Shown: positions 8,124 through 18,220, counted from the stretch's first letter. The stretch is DNA of 64,000 nt from CAVQEK01 sp964596645 (GCA_964596645.1 CAZQVB010000007.1:78925-142924), one strand, 5' to 3'. Notes: generated by a model not told the origin, from the sequence alone. A program made the numbers and translations.

Positions 8124-11100
8124 TTATACAATTACACATCGGTTGTGTATCACGTCTTCTTCTACTGTTTTAAATTTCACGTCCTTTTTTACCGTACCAT
8201 CGGTGTATTGCACGGTCACGCGCTCATTGCGCCCGGGCAGTTGCTCCGTCTTGCGCGGTGCCGGCTTTTCTATCGGTGGGCGGGTTTTGCCCTCACCGCC
8301 CCCGCCACCTTGCAGCAGTGAGCGCGATTCTTCTTTCGACTCGCTGTAGCGCTGGCCGCTGCGCCTGCGATTGCGCGTGGCCTCAGACAGTTCGTCTGGA
8401 TTTTGTACCGGCAAATCTGCTTTGGTGAGGAAAGAAACCGTGTCTTCGTTGATGCGCGCAATGAGTTTTTTGAATAACTCAAATCCTTCAAATTTGTAGA
8501 TCAACAAGGGATCTTTTTGCTCGTACACGGCATTTTGCACCGACTGCTTCAGGTCGTCCATCTCCCTCAGGTGCTCTTTCCATGCTACATCGATGATGGC
8601 CAGTGTGGCTATTTTTTCCAGGCTCAGTATCAGCTCACGGCATTCTGTCTCTACATTTTTAGCCAGGTTGGTGGCCACCGCTATCTGCTTCTTGCCATCG
8701 GTAAATGGCACCAGCACGTCCACCACTGTGGCGCCTTTATTTTTCTGGATATCCTTGAAAATGGGCGTCGCCCTGGCCGATGTCTGTTTGTTCTTCTCCT
8801 TATAAGTTCGGTACGTCTCCTGATAAAGACGCTCTGCAAGGCTTGCCGGCGCTATTTTTTGAAATTCTTCCTGTGAAATCTTAAAATCGATGCCCAACAG
8901 ACTGATGGCATTGAGTCGCAGGCCGTCGAAGTCATCGCCATTTTTTGCGCTGGTGGCCATGTCTTCGCAGGTGTCGTACATCATATTCATGATGTCCAGC
9001 TGAAGGCGCTCGCCAAACAGTGCATTCTTTCGTCTTTTATAGATCACCTCCCTCTGTGAGTTCATCACGTCGTCGAACTCCAGCAGGCGCTTGCGTATGG
9101 AGAAGTTGTTTTCCTCTACCTTCTTCTGTGCGCGTTCTATGGATTTGGTGATCATGGAGTGCTGTATCACTTCACCCTCTTTCAGGCCCATGCGGTCCAT
9201 GAGGCGGGCGATCCTGTCGCTGCCAAAAATGCGCATCAGGTTGTCTTCCAAAGACACAAAAAACTGTGAGGTGCCCGGGTCGCCCTGCCGGCCCGACCGG
9301 CCGCGCAACTGCCTGTCGACACGGCGCGATTCGTGGCGCTCCGTACCGATGATGGCCAGGCCGCCAGCCGCTTTCGACTCCGGCGTCAGCTTGATGTCGG
9401 TACCGCGGCCTGCCATGTTGGTGGCAATGGTGATGGTGCCCGGCCTGCCTGCATTGGCCACCACATCGGCCTCGCGCTGGTGCTGCTTGGCATTGAGCAC
9501 CTGGTGGCTCATCTTGCGCAAGTTGAGCATACGGCTGAGCACTTCCGATATTTCTACCGAGGTAGTACCGACGAGTACCGGCCGGCCTTTTTCGGTCAGC
9601 GCCTGTATTTCGTCTACTACGGCATTGAATTTTTCGCGCATGGTTTTGAACACCATGTCTTCGCGGTCGTCGCGCACGATGGGCACATTGGTGGGTACCA
9701 CCACCACGTCCAGCTTATAGATGTCCCAAAACTCCTGGGCTTCGGTTTCTGCAGTACCCGTCATGCCGGCCAGCTTGTGGTACATGCGGAAGTAGTTCTG
9801 CAGGGTAATGGTGGCGTAAGTCTGTGTGGCGTCTTCCACCTTCACATTTTCCTTAGCTTCTATGGCCTGGTGCAGGCCGTCGGAGTAGCGCCGGCCTTCC
9901 ATTACACGGCCTGTTTGCTCATCAACAATTTTCACCTTGCCATCTACCAGTATATACTCCGTGTCTTTTTCAAACATGGTGTAGGCCTTCAGCAACTGGT
10001 TGATGGTGTGGATGCGGTCGGCTTTGGCGGTGTAATCCTTGATCAGCTCTTCTTTCTTTTTCAGTTTCTGCTGCTCATCCAGTGTGGCATCATTTTCCAG
10101 CGCAGCGATCTCCATGCCTATGTCGGGCAGTATGAAGAAGCTGTGATCTTCGCCTTCGCCGGTGATGAGGTCGAGCCCTTTTTCGGTGAGCTCAATGGCA
10201 TTGGTCTTTTCTTCTATGGTAAAAAACAATGGCTCATCGGCCTCGGGCATCATCTTGCTGTTGTCTTGCATGTAGAAGTTCTCCGTCTTCTGCAATACTT
10301 GTCGCACACCGGTTTCACTCAAGAATTTGATGAGTGGCTTGTACTTGGGCAGGCCACGGTAGGCGCGAAACAGCGGCAGGCCACCATCTTTTTCTTTGCC
10401 ATCTTTCACCATTTTTTTTGCCTCGTTCAGAAATTGAGAGACTACCTTCTTCTGCTCTTCCACAAGCTTATGCACCCTGGGCTTCAGGTCATGAAACTGG
10501 TGAATATCGCCTTTGGGCACGGGGCCGGAAATGATCAGTGGAGTACGTGCATCATCTACCAATACGGAGTCTACCTCATCTACCATGGCAAAATGGTGCT
10601 TGCCCTGCACCAGCTCGTCCACCTCTCTGGACATGTTGTCGCGCAGGTAGTCGAAGCCAAACTCATTGTTGGTGCCGTAGATGATGTCGCTCCTGTAGGC
10701 TTCGCGGCGTGCCTCGCTGTTGGGCTCATACTTATCGATGCAGTCTACCCTGAGCTGGTGAAACTGAAACAGGGGCGCCATCCACTCTGAGTCGCGCTTG
10801 GCCAGGTAGTCGTTTACCGTTACGATGTGTACGCCGCGCCTGGCCAGCGCATTGAGAAAGGCCGGCAGCGTAGCCACCAAAGTCTTGCCCTCGCCGGTGG
10901 CCATTTCGGTGATCTTGCCCTGATGCAACACTACCCCGCCAATGAGCTGCACATCGTAGTGCAGCATTTCCCATTTGATCTTAGTGCCGGCGGCTATCCA
11001 TTCATTTTTCCATATGGCGTGGTCGCCCTGAATCTCTATATGCTCCCGGGTGGCCGCGAGTTGCTTATCGTACATGGTAGCCGTTACCTTCAGTTGCCCG

Positions 11101-11477
11101 GCTTCCTTGAAACGGCGCGCTGTCTCTTTCACTACGGCAAAGGCATCGGGCAGCACCTCCAGCAGTACATCTTCCAGCTTCTTGTTCCGCTCTTCTTCGA
11201 GTGCGTCTATCTGGTTAAAAATCTCTTCCTTGGCATGGATGTCCAACTCGGGCTCATCGTCGATCTTTTGGTGCAGTGATTGAATCTGCTGATCGGTTTC
11301 TTTAAGATGCTCGTCTATTCTTGCCTTTATCTCCTCTGTTTTGTCGCGGAGCTGATCGTCGCTTATGCCTTGCAGACCGGCATACGCTGCATTTGTTTTC
11401 TGCACATAGGGCAGCACCGATTTGATGTCGCGGTTGGATTTTGTACCAAATATTTTAGTGAAAATATTGCCTATCAT
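8124..11477 (-). CDS. secA: Preprotein translocase ATPase SecA
   Basis: SecA is the cytoplasmic motor that pushes unfolded preproteins through SecYEG. Walker A MATGEGKT is at residues 192-199 and the DEVD Walker B at 300-303, followed by DDARTPLIISGP. The second nucleotide domain shows TNMAGRGTDIKL and RQLRGRSGRQGDPG. At 1117 residues it is much longer than E. coli SecA (about 900), because of an N-terminal coiled segment (about residues 50-105) and insertions in the first motor domain (about 320-470), both usual in Bacteroidota. The C-terminus lacks the cysteine-rich zinc and SecB-binding motif and ends in a basic linker followed by TVQYTDGTVKKDVKFKTVEED, another family trait. A TAnnTTTG-type hexamer on the minus strand at 11513-11506 may be its -7 element, but no good -33 was found. 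Confidence 0.98.
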   Translation of the reverse strand: MIGNIFTKIFGTKSNRDIKSVLPYVQKTNAAYAGLQGISDDQLRDKTEEIKARIDEHLKETDQQIQSLHQKIDDEPELDIHAKEEIFNQIDALEEERNKKLEDVLLEVLPDAFAVVKETARRFKEAGQLKVTATMYDKQLAATREHIEIQGDHAIWKNEWIAAGTKIKWEMLHYDVQLIGGVVLHQGKITEMATGEGKTLVATLPAFLNALARRGVHIVTVNDYLAKRDSEWMAPLFQFHQLRVDCIDKYEPNSEARREAYRSDIIYGTNNEFGFDYLRDNMSREVDELVQGKHHFAMVDEVDSVLVDDARTPLIISGPVPKGDIHQFHDLKPRVHKLVEEQKKVVSQFLNEAKKMVKDGKEKDGGLPLFRAYRGLPKYKPLIKFLSETGVRQVLQKTENFYMQDNSKMMPEADEPLFFTIEEKTNAIELTEKGLDLITGEGEDHSFFILPDIGMEIAALENDATLDEQQKLKKKEELIKDYTAKADRIHTINQLLKAYTMFEKDTEYILVDGKVKIVDEQTGRVMEGRRYSDGLHQAIEAKENVKVEDATQTYATITLQNYFRMYHKLAGMTGTAETEAQEFWDIYKLDVVVVPTNVPIVRDDREDMVFKTMREKFNAVVDEIQALTEKGRPVLVGTTSVEISEVLSRMLNLRKMSHQVLNAKQHQREADVVANAGRPGTITIATNMAGRGTDIKLTPESKAAGGLAIIGTERHESRRVDRQLRGRSGRQGDPGTSQFFVSLEDNLMRIFGSDRIARLMDRMGLKEGEVIQHSMITKSIERAQKKVEENNFSIRKRLLEFDDVMNSQREVIYKRRKNALFGERLQLDIMNMMYDTCEDMATSAKNGDDFDGLRLNAISLLGIDFKISQEEFQKIAPASLAERLYQETYRTYKEKNKQTSARATPIFKDIQKNKGATVVDVLVPFTDGKKQIAVATNLAKNVETECRELILSLEKIATLAIIDVAWKEHLREMDDLKQSVQNAVYEQKDPLLIYKFEGFELFKKLIARINEDTVSFLTKADLPVQNPDELSEATRNRRRSGQRYSESKEESRSLLQGGGGGEGKTRPPIEKPAPRKTEQLPGRNERVTVQYTDGTVKKDVKFKTVEEDVIHNRCVIV

Positions 11478-11616
11478 ATGGATGTCAATGGAATGTTAAA
11501 CACGCCAAATTTAATGCTTTTATGCCGGGAATGAATAAGAGCCACGGCGGATTTCGATGGAGTGCCGACATAAACTGCGGGTGAAACGTTGAGTACTTTT
11601 GATATTTTCTGTCTGC

Positions 11617-13326
11617 CTACCGCCGCTTTCCAGCCCTTATTTCCGGATATTCAGAATCGAAGCCATCCCAGTATTCTTGTACTGTCTTCTTCATTTCCTT
11701 GTGCAGCATCATAATGCCCACAAGATTGGGTAGCGTCATCAGGGCAATGGTGATGCCGGAGAACGTCCAGATGATGGTAGTATCGGTAAAGCTGGCAAGG
11801 AAAAACCCAAGCACATAGGCTATACGATAATACATCACCGAGCCCGGACCAAAAAGAAAGATCATGGACCTGTCCCCGTAGTATGACCAGGAAATGGCGG
11901 TAGAGAAGGCAAAAAGCAGCAGCCCTATGGCCACGATATACTGACCGTAAGGCCCCAATATACTTCTGGTGAAAGCCTCTGCCGTGAGCGGCGCGCTGTG
12001 TATCAGCGACCTTCCGGTAAGGGTAAAGGTGCCCGCCGTATCGTCGATGTCTCCCTCCTTTACTGGAAGTTCTCCTGTAAATGGTTTTTCATCCTTCAGC
12101 ACGTGTACGTCTTCGGCTATAGAGCGCGCATGCAGCAGGGTAATGTCGTTTTGTATTTCACCCCCTTTCACATCCAGCAGTCCGGAGTAATATTCTATGG
12201 GTACATCGTGGTTCAGATGTTCGAACAACACCTGCAGGTCGGCTGGGTCGGACTCGTCGTAGCTTCTGTTCAGTATTTTAAGGTCGGTGCGTTGAAACTC
12301 ATTGATGTGCTTTTCGTGCCACACGCCGGAAGAAAGAATAACCAAACCTGTGATGGTACAAATGATGATGGTGTCGATGAAGGGCTCAAGAATAGCCACC
12401 ATGCCTTCTGAAACAGGCTCGTGCGCCCTGGCCGAAGCATGCGCAATGGGTGCCGAGCCCTGGCCTGCCTCATTGCTGAAAAGACCTCTGTTCACTCCGC
12501 GATTGAACGCAAAGGCAAATCCGGCACCCAGAAAGCCGCCACCCACTGCAGTGCCTGTGAACACATCGGTGAATATGGACAGGAAAGAAGGGACGATGTT
12601 TTCGTAATTGTATGCAATCACAAACAAAGCCCCTGCTATGTAAAGAATCGCCATGATGGGCACCAGCCTGGAAGTGACAGAGGCAATACGCCGTATGCCG
12701 CCTACGATGACCAGAAAGAGCAGCACAGCCAGTACGGCGCCAGTGAGCATCTGATCTATTCCGAAGGTGGAAAACAGGATGTTGGAAATGTTATTGATCT
12801 GTGGCAGGTTGCCGGTACCAAATGAGCAGATCACCGTGGCCACGGCAAAGGCGATGGCAAGCCATTGGAAATTCACCTTTCGCCCAAACAGACGAAAATC
12901 TGCATTTTTCATGTAGTACATCGGCCCACCGGCCATGGTGCCATCGCTTATTTTCTCTCGATATTTATGCGAAAGCGTTACTTCTACAAACTTGGTCGTC
13001 ATGCCCAGGGCGGCCGTTACGAGCATCCAGAATATAGCCGCCGGGCCACCCAGGTATACCGCCAGCCCTACACCACCAATGTTGCCGGTACCCACCGTAC
13101 CCGATAAGGCTGTGGCCAATGCCTGGAAATGTGTGGTGTCGCCTTCGTCGCCGGGGCGGTCGTACTTGCCACGTACGCAATTGAGCGCATGCCTGAAATA
13201 TCGTATCTGCGGAAAGCGCAGGTAAATGGTGAAAAAAACACCCACACCCAAGAGCGCCAGGGTAAACCACTGCGCCCCCCCGATGTGATTGTTTATGACC
13301 TCGAGAATTTCGTGGAAGTGCTGCAT
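11617..13326 (-). CDS. Sodium:alanine symporter (AGCS family) with internal soluble insertion
   Basis: An inner-membrane Na+-coupled amino-acid carrier. The AGCS signature is clear: ALATALSGTVGTGNIGGV near residue 70, GGPMYYMK, NRGVNRGLFSNEAGQGSAPIAHA near 275-297, then EPFIDTIIICTITGLVIL. Starting at the ATG at 13326 gives 569 residues against about 450-490 for typical members. The extra length is a hydrophilic stretch of roughly 110 residues (about 335-443) between two membrane spans in the second half, containing several D/E-rich beta-like segments. An upstream in-frame ATG at 13383 would add 19 residues including two cysteines and is less likely. Alanine or glycine is the usual substrate; the actual one is unknown. 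Confidence 0.9.
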   Translation of the reverse strand: MQHFHEILEVINNHIGGAQWFTLALLGVGVFFTIYLRFPQIRYFRHALNCVRGKYDRPGDEGDTTHFQALATALSGTVGTGNIGGVGLAVYLGGPAAIFWMLVTAALGMTTKFVEVTLSHKYREKISDGTMAGGPMYYMKNADFRLFGRKVNFQWLAIAFAVATVICSFGTGNLPQINNISNILFSTFGIDQMLTGAVLAVLLFLVIVGGIRRIASVTSRLVPIMAILYIAGALFVIAYNYENIVPSFLSIFTDVFTGTAVGGGFLGAGFAFAFNRGVNRGLFSNEAGQGSAPIAHASARAHEPVSEGMVAILEPFIDTIIICTITGLVILSSGVWHEKHINEFQRTDLKILNRSYDESDPADLQVLFEHLNHDVPIEYYSGLLDVKGGEIQNDITLLHARSIAEDVHVLKDEKPFTGELPVKEGDIDDTAGTFTLTGRSLIHSAPLTAEAFTRSILGPYGQYIVAIGLLLFAFSTAISWSYYGDRSMIFLFGPGSVMYYRIAYVLGFFLASFTDTTIIWTFSGITIALMTLPNLVGIMMLHKEMKKTVQEYWDGFDSEYPEIRAGKRR

Positions 13327-13410
13327 GCAAAAGAACCGTGATTGGCAAAAAGCCAAATCTAACAAAATAATGCAGTAGACCATGATGGCCTATGCACCCG
13401 CCCTCAAAGC

Positions 13411-13441
13411 ACAAGGGCCGGCGCTGATGGCCGGCCCTTGT
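13411..13441 (-). terminator. Strong hairpin between secDF and the symporter gene
   Basis: A perfect 12-bp stem (ACAAGGGCCGGC at 13411-13422 with its complement at 13430-13441) around a 7-base loop lies 26 bases after the secDF stop on the minus strand. Only a short T stretch follows it in the direction of transcription, so it could be a weak terminator, an attenuator or a 3'-end stabiliser. Confidence 0.5.
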
Positions 13442-13467
13442 AGAGACGATTCGATTATTTAAAAATC

Positions 13468-16400
13468 TTAAGCTTTCACCGCTTTGGCTTCTTTCTGCCT
13501 TGTGATCAGGTCGAGGGCGGTGGGTGTGGCCACAAAGACGGATGAATATGTGCCCACGATGATGCCCACAAAAATGGCGAAAGAGAAACCGCGAAGTACC
13601 TCCCCGCCAAATATCAGCAAGATCAACACCACCAGCAGTGTGGTGAGCGAGGTCATCAGCGTTCTGTTCAGCGTGTTGTTGAGCGATAGATTGAAGGTGT
13701 CGATCAACTTCTCATGCGGACGTACCTGCAGATTTTCCCTGATCCTGTCAAAGACCACCACAGTATCGTTGATGGAGTAACCAATCACGGTGAGCAATGC
13801 CGCTATGAATACCTGATCTGCCTCAAATGTTTTGCCCAACAGGCGTGCATAGGCAAAAGCAGCAAGCACAGCCAATACGTCGTGGAACAACGCAATGATG
13901 GCCCCCGTGCTGAATTGCCAGCGCTTAAAGCGGATAAGGATGTACAGGAATATGGCGATGAGTGCAAAAATCATAGACTCTACCGACGCCCGTTTGATGT
14001 CGTCGGCTATGGTGGCACCCACCTTCGATGAACTCAGTATGGTAAACGAGGTGTTGTCTATCAAATCAGCATTTTCAATGAACGACTTACCGGTGGTACT
14101 TTCCAAGCCAGAGATCAACTGCCGGCGCACGTTCTCATCAGCCTCCGTCGACTCATCATCGATCAGGTAGCTGGTGGTCACTTTTACCACGGTGTTGGAG
14201 CCGTATGTTTTCACTTCCGTACCGGTATTTTCAAAAGTACCCGACAAGTCTGTCTTCAGCTGCGAAGCCACGACAGGCTCGTTGAACTCAACCACATAGG
14301 AACGGCCACCCGTGAAGTCGACACCGAAATTGAGCCCGCCCTGCAACACGAGCAGTATAAGGCCTATGCTTATAAACAGCGCCGAGCCGATATATGCCTT
14401 GCGGCGTGCCCCCAGGAAGTTGATGTTAAGGTTGCTGAGCAGGTTTCTGGAAAATGGTGTTTCAAAAGAAACTTTACTCTGGTCGCCACGCTTGGTCATC
14501 CAGGTCACGATCACCCGGCTAATGAACACCGCGGTGAAAAACGAACAGGCAATACCGATCATCAGCGTAGTGGCAAAACCTTTTACCGGGCCCTGGCCCA
14601 GCACAAAGAGAATAAGGCCAATGATGAACGTGGTGACGTTGGCATCGATGATGGAGCTGTAAGCTTTCTCATATCCCAGCGATATAGACCTGAGCAGCGG
14701 CACGCCGTTGCGCAGCTCTTCACGTATACGCTCAAAAATAAGTACGTTGGCATCGATGGCCATACCGATGGTGAGCACGATACCAGCCACGCCCGGCAGG
14801 GTGAGTGATGCGTTGAGCTGGGCAAGTATACCGAGTATAAAGAAGATGTTGAACAACAAAGAAACGTTGGCCACCAGGCCGCCTTTGGAATAGTAAGCCA
14901 CCATGAAAAGCACCACAATCACCATACCGGCTATCACCGAGGTGATGCCCTGGCGTGATGCCTCCCTGCCCAGCGAGGGTCCTATCACTTCTTCTTCTAC
15001 AATACGCGTACGGGCGGGCAAGGCGCCGGCTTCCAGCACATTGGCCAGGTCGCGTGCTTCTTCCAGCGTGAAGTCGCCGGTAATGATGGACTGGCCATTG
15101 GGTATTTCGTTTTGCACACGCGGTGCCGAGTACACGTAGTTGTCGAGCACTATGGCGATGCGCCTGTTGATGTTTTCGGCGGTGAGCCTGCGCCAGTTGC
15201 GCGCACCTTCTGCATTCATACTCATAGATACGGCCGGTGCGGTACGCTCATCGTAGCTCTGTACGGCGTTAGTTACTACCTCCCCGGTGAGTGGCGCCTT
15301 ACCATTGCGGCCTGCCTGCAGCGCATACAGTTGTAGTACTTCTTCGCCTTCTTCAAGCGTAGTGGTCTTCACCTCCCATGCAAAGTGCACATTGGGCGGC
15401 AACAAGCCCTTCATGTCGCCACGCATCAGCCGCTCCAGTATTCGGTTTACCTTGCTGGTATCTTTCAGGTTTACCATGCCATAGGGGAAGCGGATCATGT
15501 TGAAAAACTCCGACACCTGTGTGTTGGTCAATGAGTCGAGATTGGAGGCAGATGTATCGGCCTGTGCAATGGCGGCGGTGTCGGTGTCGGCGCCCAGCAG
15601 TGCCGACAGATCATCGTCTGCGGGTTGTGCAGATGTGGCACCATCTTCAACGCCCTCTGCAGCGCTGAGCGAGGAAGCACTCAGACGCTCTTCATCGGCC
15701 AGGCGTGTGTTGATGGTGGAAAGTGCGCCAACCAGGCGCTGATCATTGAGATCGACCACGTTCAAAAACTCCAGATGCGCTACGCCCTGTAGTAGCTTGC
15801 GCACCCTTTCCTGATTCTCTACACCGGGCAGCTCTATCTGAATGCGGCCGGTACCTGGTATGCGCTGTATGTTGGGCGAAGACGTGCCGAAGCGGTCTAC
15901 CCGTGTGCGCAAGATGTTGAATGAACGCGATATCGCCTGGTCTACCTCTTCGTTGATCACGTCGATCACATCGGCCTCGGTAGACGAGCCACTGATGCGA
16001 TCGCGGTTGGCGGCGGAGGTAAATACCTGGGCCATGGGAAGGTCTGGATTGACCTCACCCCACGCGTCGCGAAAAAGGTCAACAAAACCTGCTTCGCTGG
16101 AGCGCTGCATTTCCCGAGCGCGCTCTATGGCGCGGTTCAGTGCAGGGTTCTCGCTGTTGGCCGCCAGCCCGCGTATGATGTCTACCGGCGATACTTCCAG
16201 CGTCACGTGCATGCCGCCTTGCAAATCCAGACCGAGGCTCAGCTCAGTCTCTTTGATGTCTTTGTAGGTGTATTCGATGCCGAACAGGTTCCAGACGGGT
16301 TCGTTCCAGATGGAGTCCAGGTACGACTGCTTTTTGGCAAAGCTGACGTTGCCACTGGCATCGGTGGCAAACTCGCGGGCATCTTGCTGCACACCGCGCG

Positions 16401-16482
16401 ATATAAATGTAAACGACAGATAGTACAGGCACAGCAGCGTAACGATGGCTGTGAGCACTATGATTATTCCTTTATTTCTCAT
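13468..16482 (-). CDS. secDF: Fused protein-export membrane protein SecDF
   Basis: SecDF uses the proton gradient to complete translocation at SecYEG. The SecD half shows the N-terminal span, LGLDLQGGMHVTLEV (residues 82-96), the periplasmic P1 domain, and FTLEEARDLANVLEAGALP before its membrane block. The SecF half begins near residue 660 with NFGVDFTGGRSYVVEF and contains YSINDTVVVFDRIRENL. At 1004 residues it is a SecD-SecF fusion, the Bacteroidota norm. Residues 262-320 form a low-complexity insertion rich in Ala, Ser and Asp within the periplasmic part of SecD. The gene lies downstream of a small secreted-protein gene and upstream of the hairpin at 13411-13441. Confidence 0.97.
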   Translation of the reverse strand: MRNKGIIIVLTAIVTLLCLYYLSFTFISRGVQQDAREFATDASGNVSFAKKQSYLDSIWNEPVWNLFGIEYTYKDIKETELSLGLDLQGGMHVTLEVSPVDIIRGLAANSENPALNRAIERAREMQRSSEAGFVDLFRDAWGEVNPDLPMAQVFTSAANRDRISGSSTEADVIDVINEEVDQAISRSFNILRTRVDRFGTSSPNIQRIPGTGRIQIELPGVENQERVRKLLQGVAHLEFLNVVDLNDQRLVGALSTINTRLADEERLSASSLSAAEGVEDGATSAQPADDDLSALLGADTDTAAIAQADTSASNLDSLTNTQVSEFFNMIRFPYGMVNLKDTSKVNRILERLMRGDMKGLLPPNVHFAWEVKTTTLEEGEEVLQLYALQAGRNGKAPLTGEVVTNAVQSYDERTAPAVSMSMNAEGARNWRRLTAENINRRIAIVLDNYVYSAPRVQNEIPNGQSIITGDFTLEEARDLANVLEAGALPARTRIVEEEVIGPSLGREASRQGITSVIAGMVIVVLFMVAYYSKGGLVANVSLLFNIFFILGILAQLNASLTLPGVAGIVLTIGMAIDANVLIFERIREELRNGVPLLRSISLGYEKAYSSIIDANVTTFIIGLILFVLGQGPVKGFATTLMIGIACSFFTAVFISRVIVTWMTKRGDQSKVSFETPFSRNLLSNLNINFLGARRKAYIGSALFISIGLILLVLQGGLNFGVDFTGGRSYVVEFNEPVVASQLKTDLSGTFENTGTEVKTYGSNTVVKVTTSYLIDDESTEADENVRRQLISGLESTTGKSFIENADLIDNTSFTILSSSKVGATIADDIKRASVESMIFALIAIFLYILIRFKRWQFSTGAIIALFHDVLAVLAAFAYARLLGKTFEADQVFIAALLTVIGYSINDTVVVFDRIRENLQVRPHEKLIDTFNLSLNNTLNRTLMTSLTTLLVVLILLIFGGEVLRGFSFAIFVGIIVGTYSSVFVATPTALDLITRQKEAKAVKA

Positions 16483-16564
16483 GACTTGTTGATTTACAAA
16501 AAACGATAAACGCCCTCCTTGCCGGGGGGCTAAATTTGGGATGCGAAAACTCTAAAGGATCAGG

Positions 16565-16897
16565 CTACGGCGCGTTGGGCGATATGATCTGCCGGAAAAG
16601 TGTGCGATAAAATGGGGTATAATATATCGCAGTGCTGATGACTGAATGCACGCGCTCATTTTCAATAAGCGGTTGCTCCATTTCGAAGCAAAAGTCGCAA
16701 TGAAAGACCAGTTGGGCTACTTGTACGATGGCGTTGAAATGCCCAACTACAATTCTGGCAGTTTCTTCCTTTTCCTCTCCGGCACTTTGAGCACAACCCT
16801 CCTGCTCTGCCGGCAGCTCTTTGAGCGGAAGGCTCTGGGTGGTGAATGCCAGCAGCACCAGTATGATAGTCGCTACAGAAAAAATCGATTTAAACAC
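16565..16897 (-). CDS. Hypothetical secreted protein
   Basis: A 110-residue protein that I do not recognise. It begins (GTG at 16897) with a good signal peptide, MFKSIFSVATIILVLLAFTT, followed by an acidic segment and a C-terminal half with HCDFCFE, YYTPFYRTLFRQII and no clear domain. It sits in the same orientation between udk and secDF, with 89 and 82 base gaps, and no competing reading frame on the other strand has a better start or a signal. It may be a periplasmic or membrane-associated protein. Coding status is likely but not certain. Confidence 0.6.
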   Translation of the reverse strand: MFKSIFSVATIILVLLAFTTQSLPLKELPAEQEGCAQSAGEEKEETARIVVGHFNAIVQVAQLVFHCDFCFEMEQPLIENERVHSVISTAIYYTPFYRTLFRQIISPNAP

Positions 16898-16986
16898 CAG
16901 ATACTTTGTTTGTTAAGCCTTTTTGCCCTGCTGATGAAAGGCCGACAAATGTAAGAAGAATTGCATATAAAGCAATCTGCCAAAAA

Positions 16987-17616
16987 TTAACTTTTGCCTG
17001 TCATTAGGCGGCTTTCCAAATAGGCTACCAGCACATGCAACGCTTTTTCAAAGCCTCTGTTGTTGGGTATAACCAGATCCACGTCGTCTTTATAAGGCGC
17101 TATGAATTTTTCGTAGACGGGCGTCACGTGGTGTACATAGCGGTAGAGCACGTCGTGAAGGTCGTAGCCCCGCTCTTTTTCATCGCGCAGTATGCGGCGG
17201 TGTATTTTTACCGATTCCCGGGCATCTATAAAAAGTCGTAGGTCGAACAGTGAGCGGATGCGTGGATAATGATATACCAATATGCCTTCTACCAGTATGA
17301 TGGGAGCCGGCAGAAATTCCAGCCACCGGGGTTCAGTATCCGGATTGTTGAAAGTGTACTCCGGCAGGGTCACCTTTTCGTACCTGCTCAGGCGCATCAA
17401 ATCTTCATAAAAACGCTCTTCATCCACACTCTCGGGCATATCAAAATTTTCTATGCCACTGGTGTCGAGGGGTTGCAGGGCTTTTGCTTTGTAGTAATTG
17501 TCCTGGCTCACCAGGCATATCTGTGCCGGTGTGAAATGCCCCAGCAACGCCCGCAAAAAATGTGTTTTTCCTGAGCCACTACCACCGCACAAGCCTATGA
17601 AGATGGGTCTGCTCAT
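16987..17616 (-). CDS. udk: Uridine kinase family protein
   Basis: A P-loop kinase that phosphorylates uridine and cytidine to UMP and CMP in pyrimidine salvage. Walker A GGSGSGKTHF is at residues 11-20, QDNYYKAK follows, then NFDMPESVD and VEGILVYHYPRI, matching the Udk/PRK fold. The start at 17616 gives 209 residues, the normal length. The reading frame extends further upstream, but that part lies inside rdgB in another frame and is not coding. The ATG overlaps the rdgB stop as ATGA, indicating translational coupling. Confidence 0.92.
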   Translation of the reverse strand: MSRPIFIGLCGGSGSGKTHFLRALLGHFTPAQICLVSQDNYYKAKALQPLDTSGIENFDMPESVDEERFYEDLMRLSRYEKVTLPEYTFNNPDTEPRWLEFLPAPIILVEGILVYHYPRIRSLFDLRLFIDARESVKIHRRILRDEKERGYDLHDVLYRYVHHVTPVYEKFIAPYKDDVDLVIPNNRGFEKALHVLVAYLESRLMTGKS

Positions 17617-18194
17617 GCGTTCTGTTCCTTTAAAAAAGAAACCAGTTGGCGCATAGCGCGTGCCCTGTGGCTTATTTCGTTTTTTTCTTCCATGGTCATT
17701 TCTGCAAAAGTACGGGTATGGCCTTCGGGTACAAACACCGGATCGTAGCCAAAGCCTTCGCTCCCGCGCATCTCCTCCGTGATGTAGCCGCGTACGATGC
17801 CTTCGAAATAATGAATACGCCCCTTCCAATATAAGGCCATCACTGTGCGAAACCGGGCCTGGCGATCCTGCTTGCCGCTCAGGTTATGGAGCAGCAGCGA
17901 TATGTTGTCGGCGTTGCTTCTGGCCTCGCCCGCGTAGCGTGCCGAGCGCACTCCCGGTGCACCATCCAGCGCAGCCACTTCCAGACCGGTATCGTCGGCG
18001 AAGCAGTCGATATGAAACTTTTGATGTATAAACTGTGCTTTTTGCAGTGCATTGGCCTGCAGTGTGTCGCCTGTTTCGGCAAGTTCGGCTGTATGGCCCA
18101 GCTCTGCCGGTGACACTATGAAAAAAGAAGCTCCGAGAAGCCTGCTGACTTCCCGGAGCTTGTTGTCATTGTTGGTGGCAAAACAAATCTTCAT
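17613..18194 (-). CDS. rdgB: Non-canonical purine NTP pyrophosphatase (RdgB/HAM1)
   Basis: This enzyme hydrolyses ITP, dITP and XTP to the monophosphates, keeping deaminated purines out of nucleic acids. The opening MKICFATNNDNKLREVSRLL, FADDTGLEVAALDGAPGVRSARYAG in the middle, and GFGYDPVFVPEGHTRTFAEM with HRARAMRQL near the end are complete family blocks. At 193 residues the length is standard. The gene overlaps udk by four bases and follows the FKBP genes by 26 bases, so this minus-strand group may be one operon from nrnA down to udk. Confidence 0.95.
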   Translation of the reverse strand: MKICFATNNDNKLREVSRLLGASFFIVSPAELGHTAELAETGDTLQANALQKAQFIHQKFHIDCFADDTGLEVAALDGAPGVRSARYAGEARSNADNISLLLHNLSGKQDRQARFRTVMALYWKGRIHYFEGIVRGYITEEMRGSEGFGYDPVFVPEGHTRTFAEMTMEEKNEISHRARAMRQLVSFLKEQNA

Positions 18195-18220
18195 GCCCTA
18201 TTGGCTATTGTCTATAGTAG

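Noticed and set aside
9333..10790. A 485-codon open frame antisense to secA
   Set aside because: It lies wholly within the conserved motor domains of secA on the other strand, has no family likeness and reads as a histidine- and valine-rich shadow.
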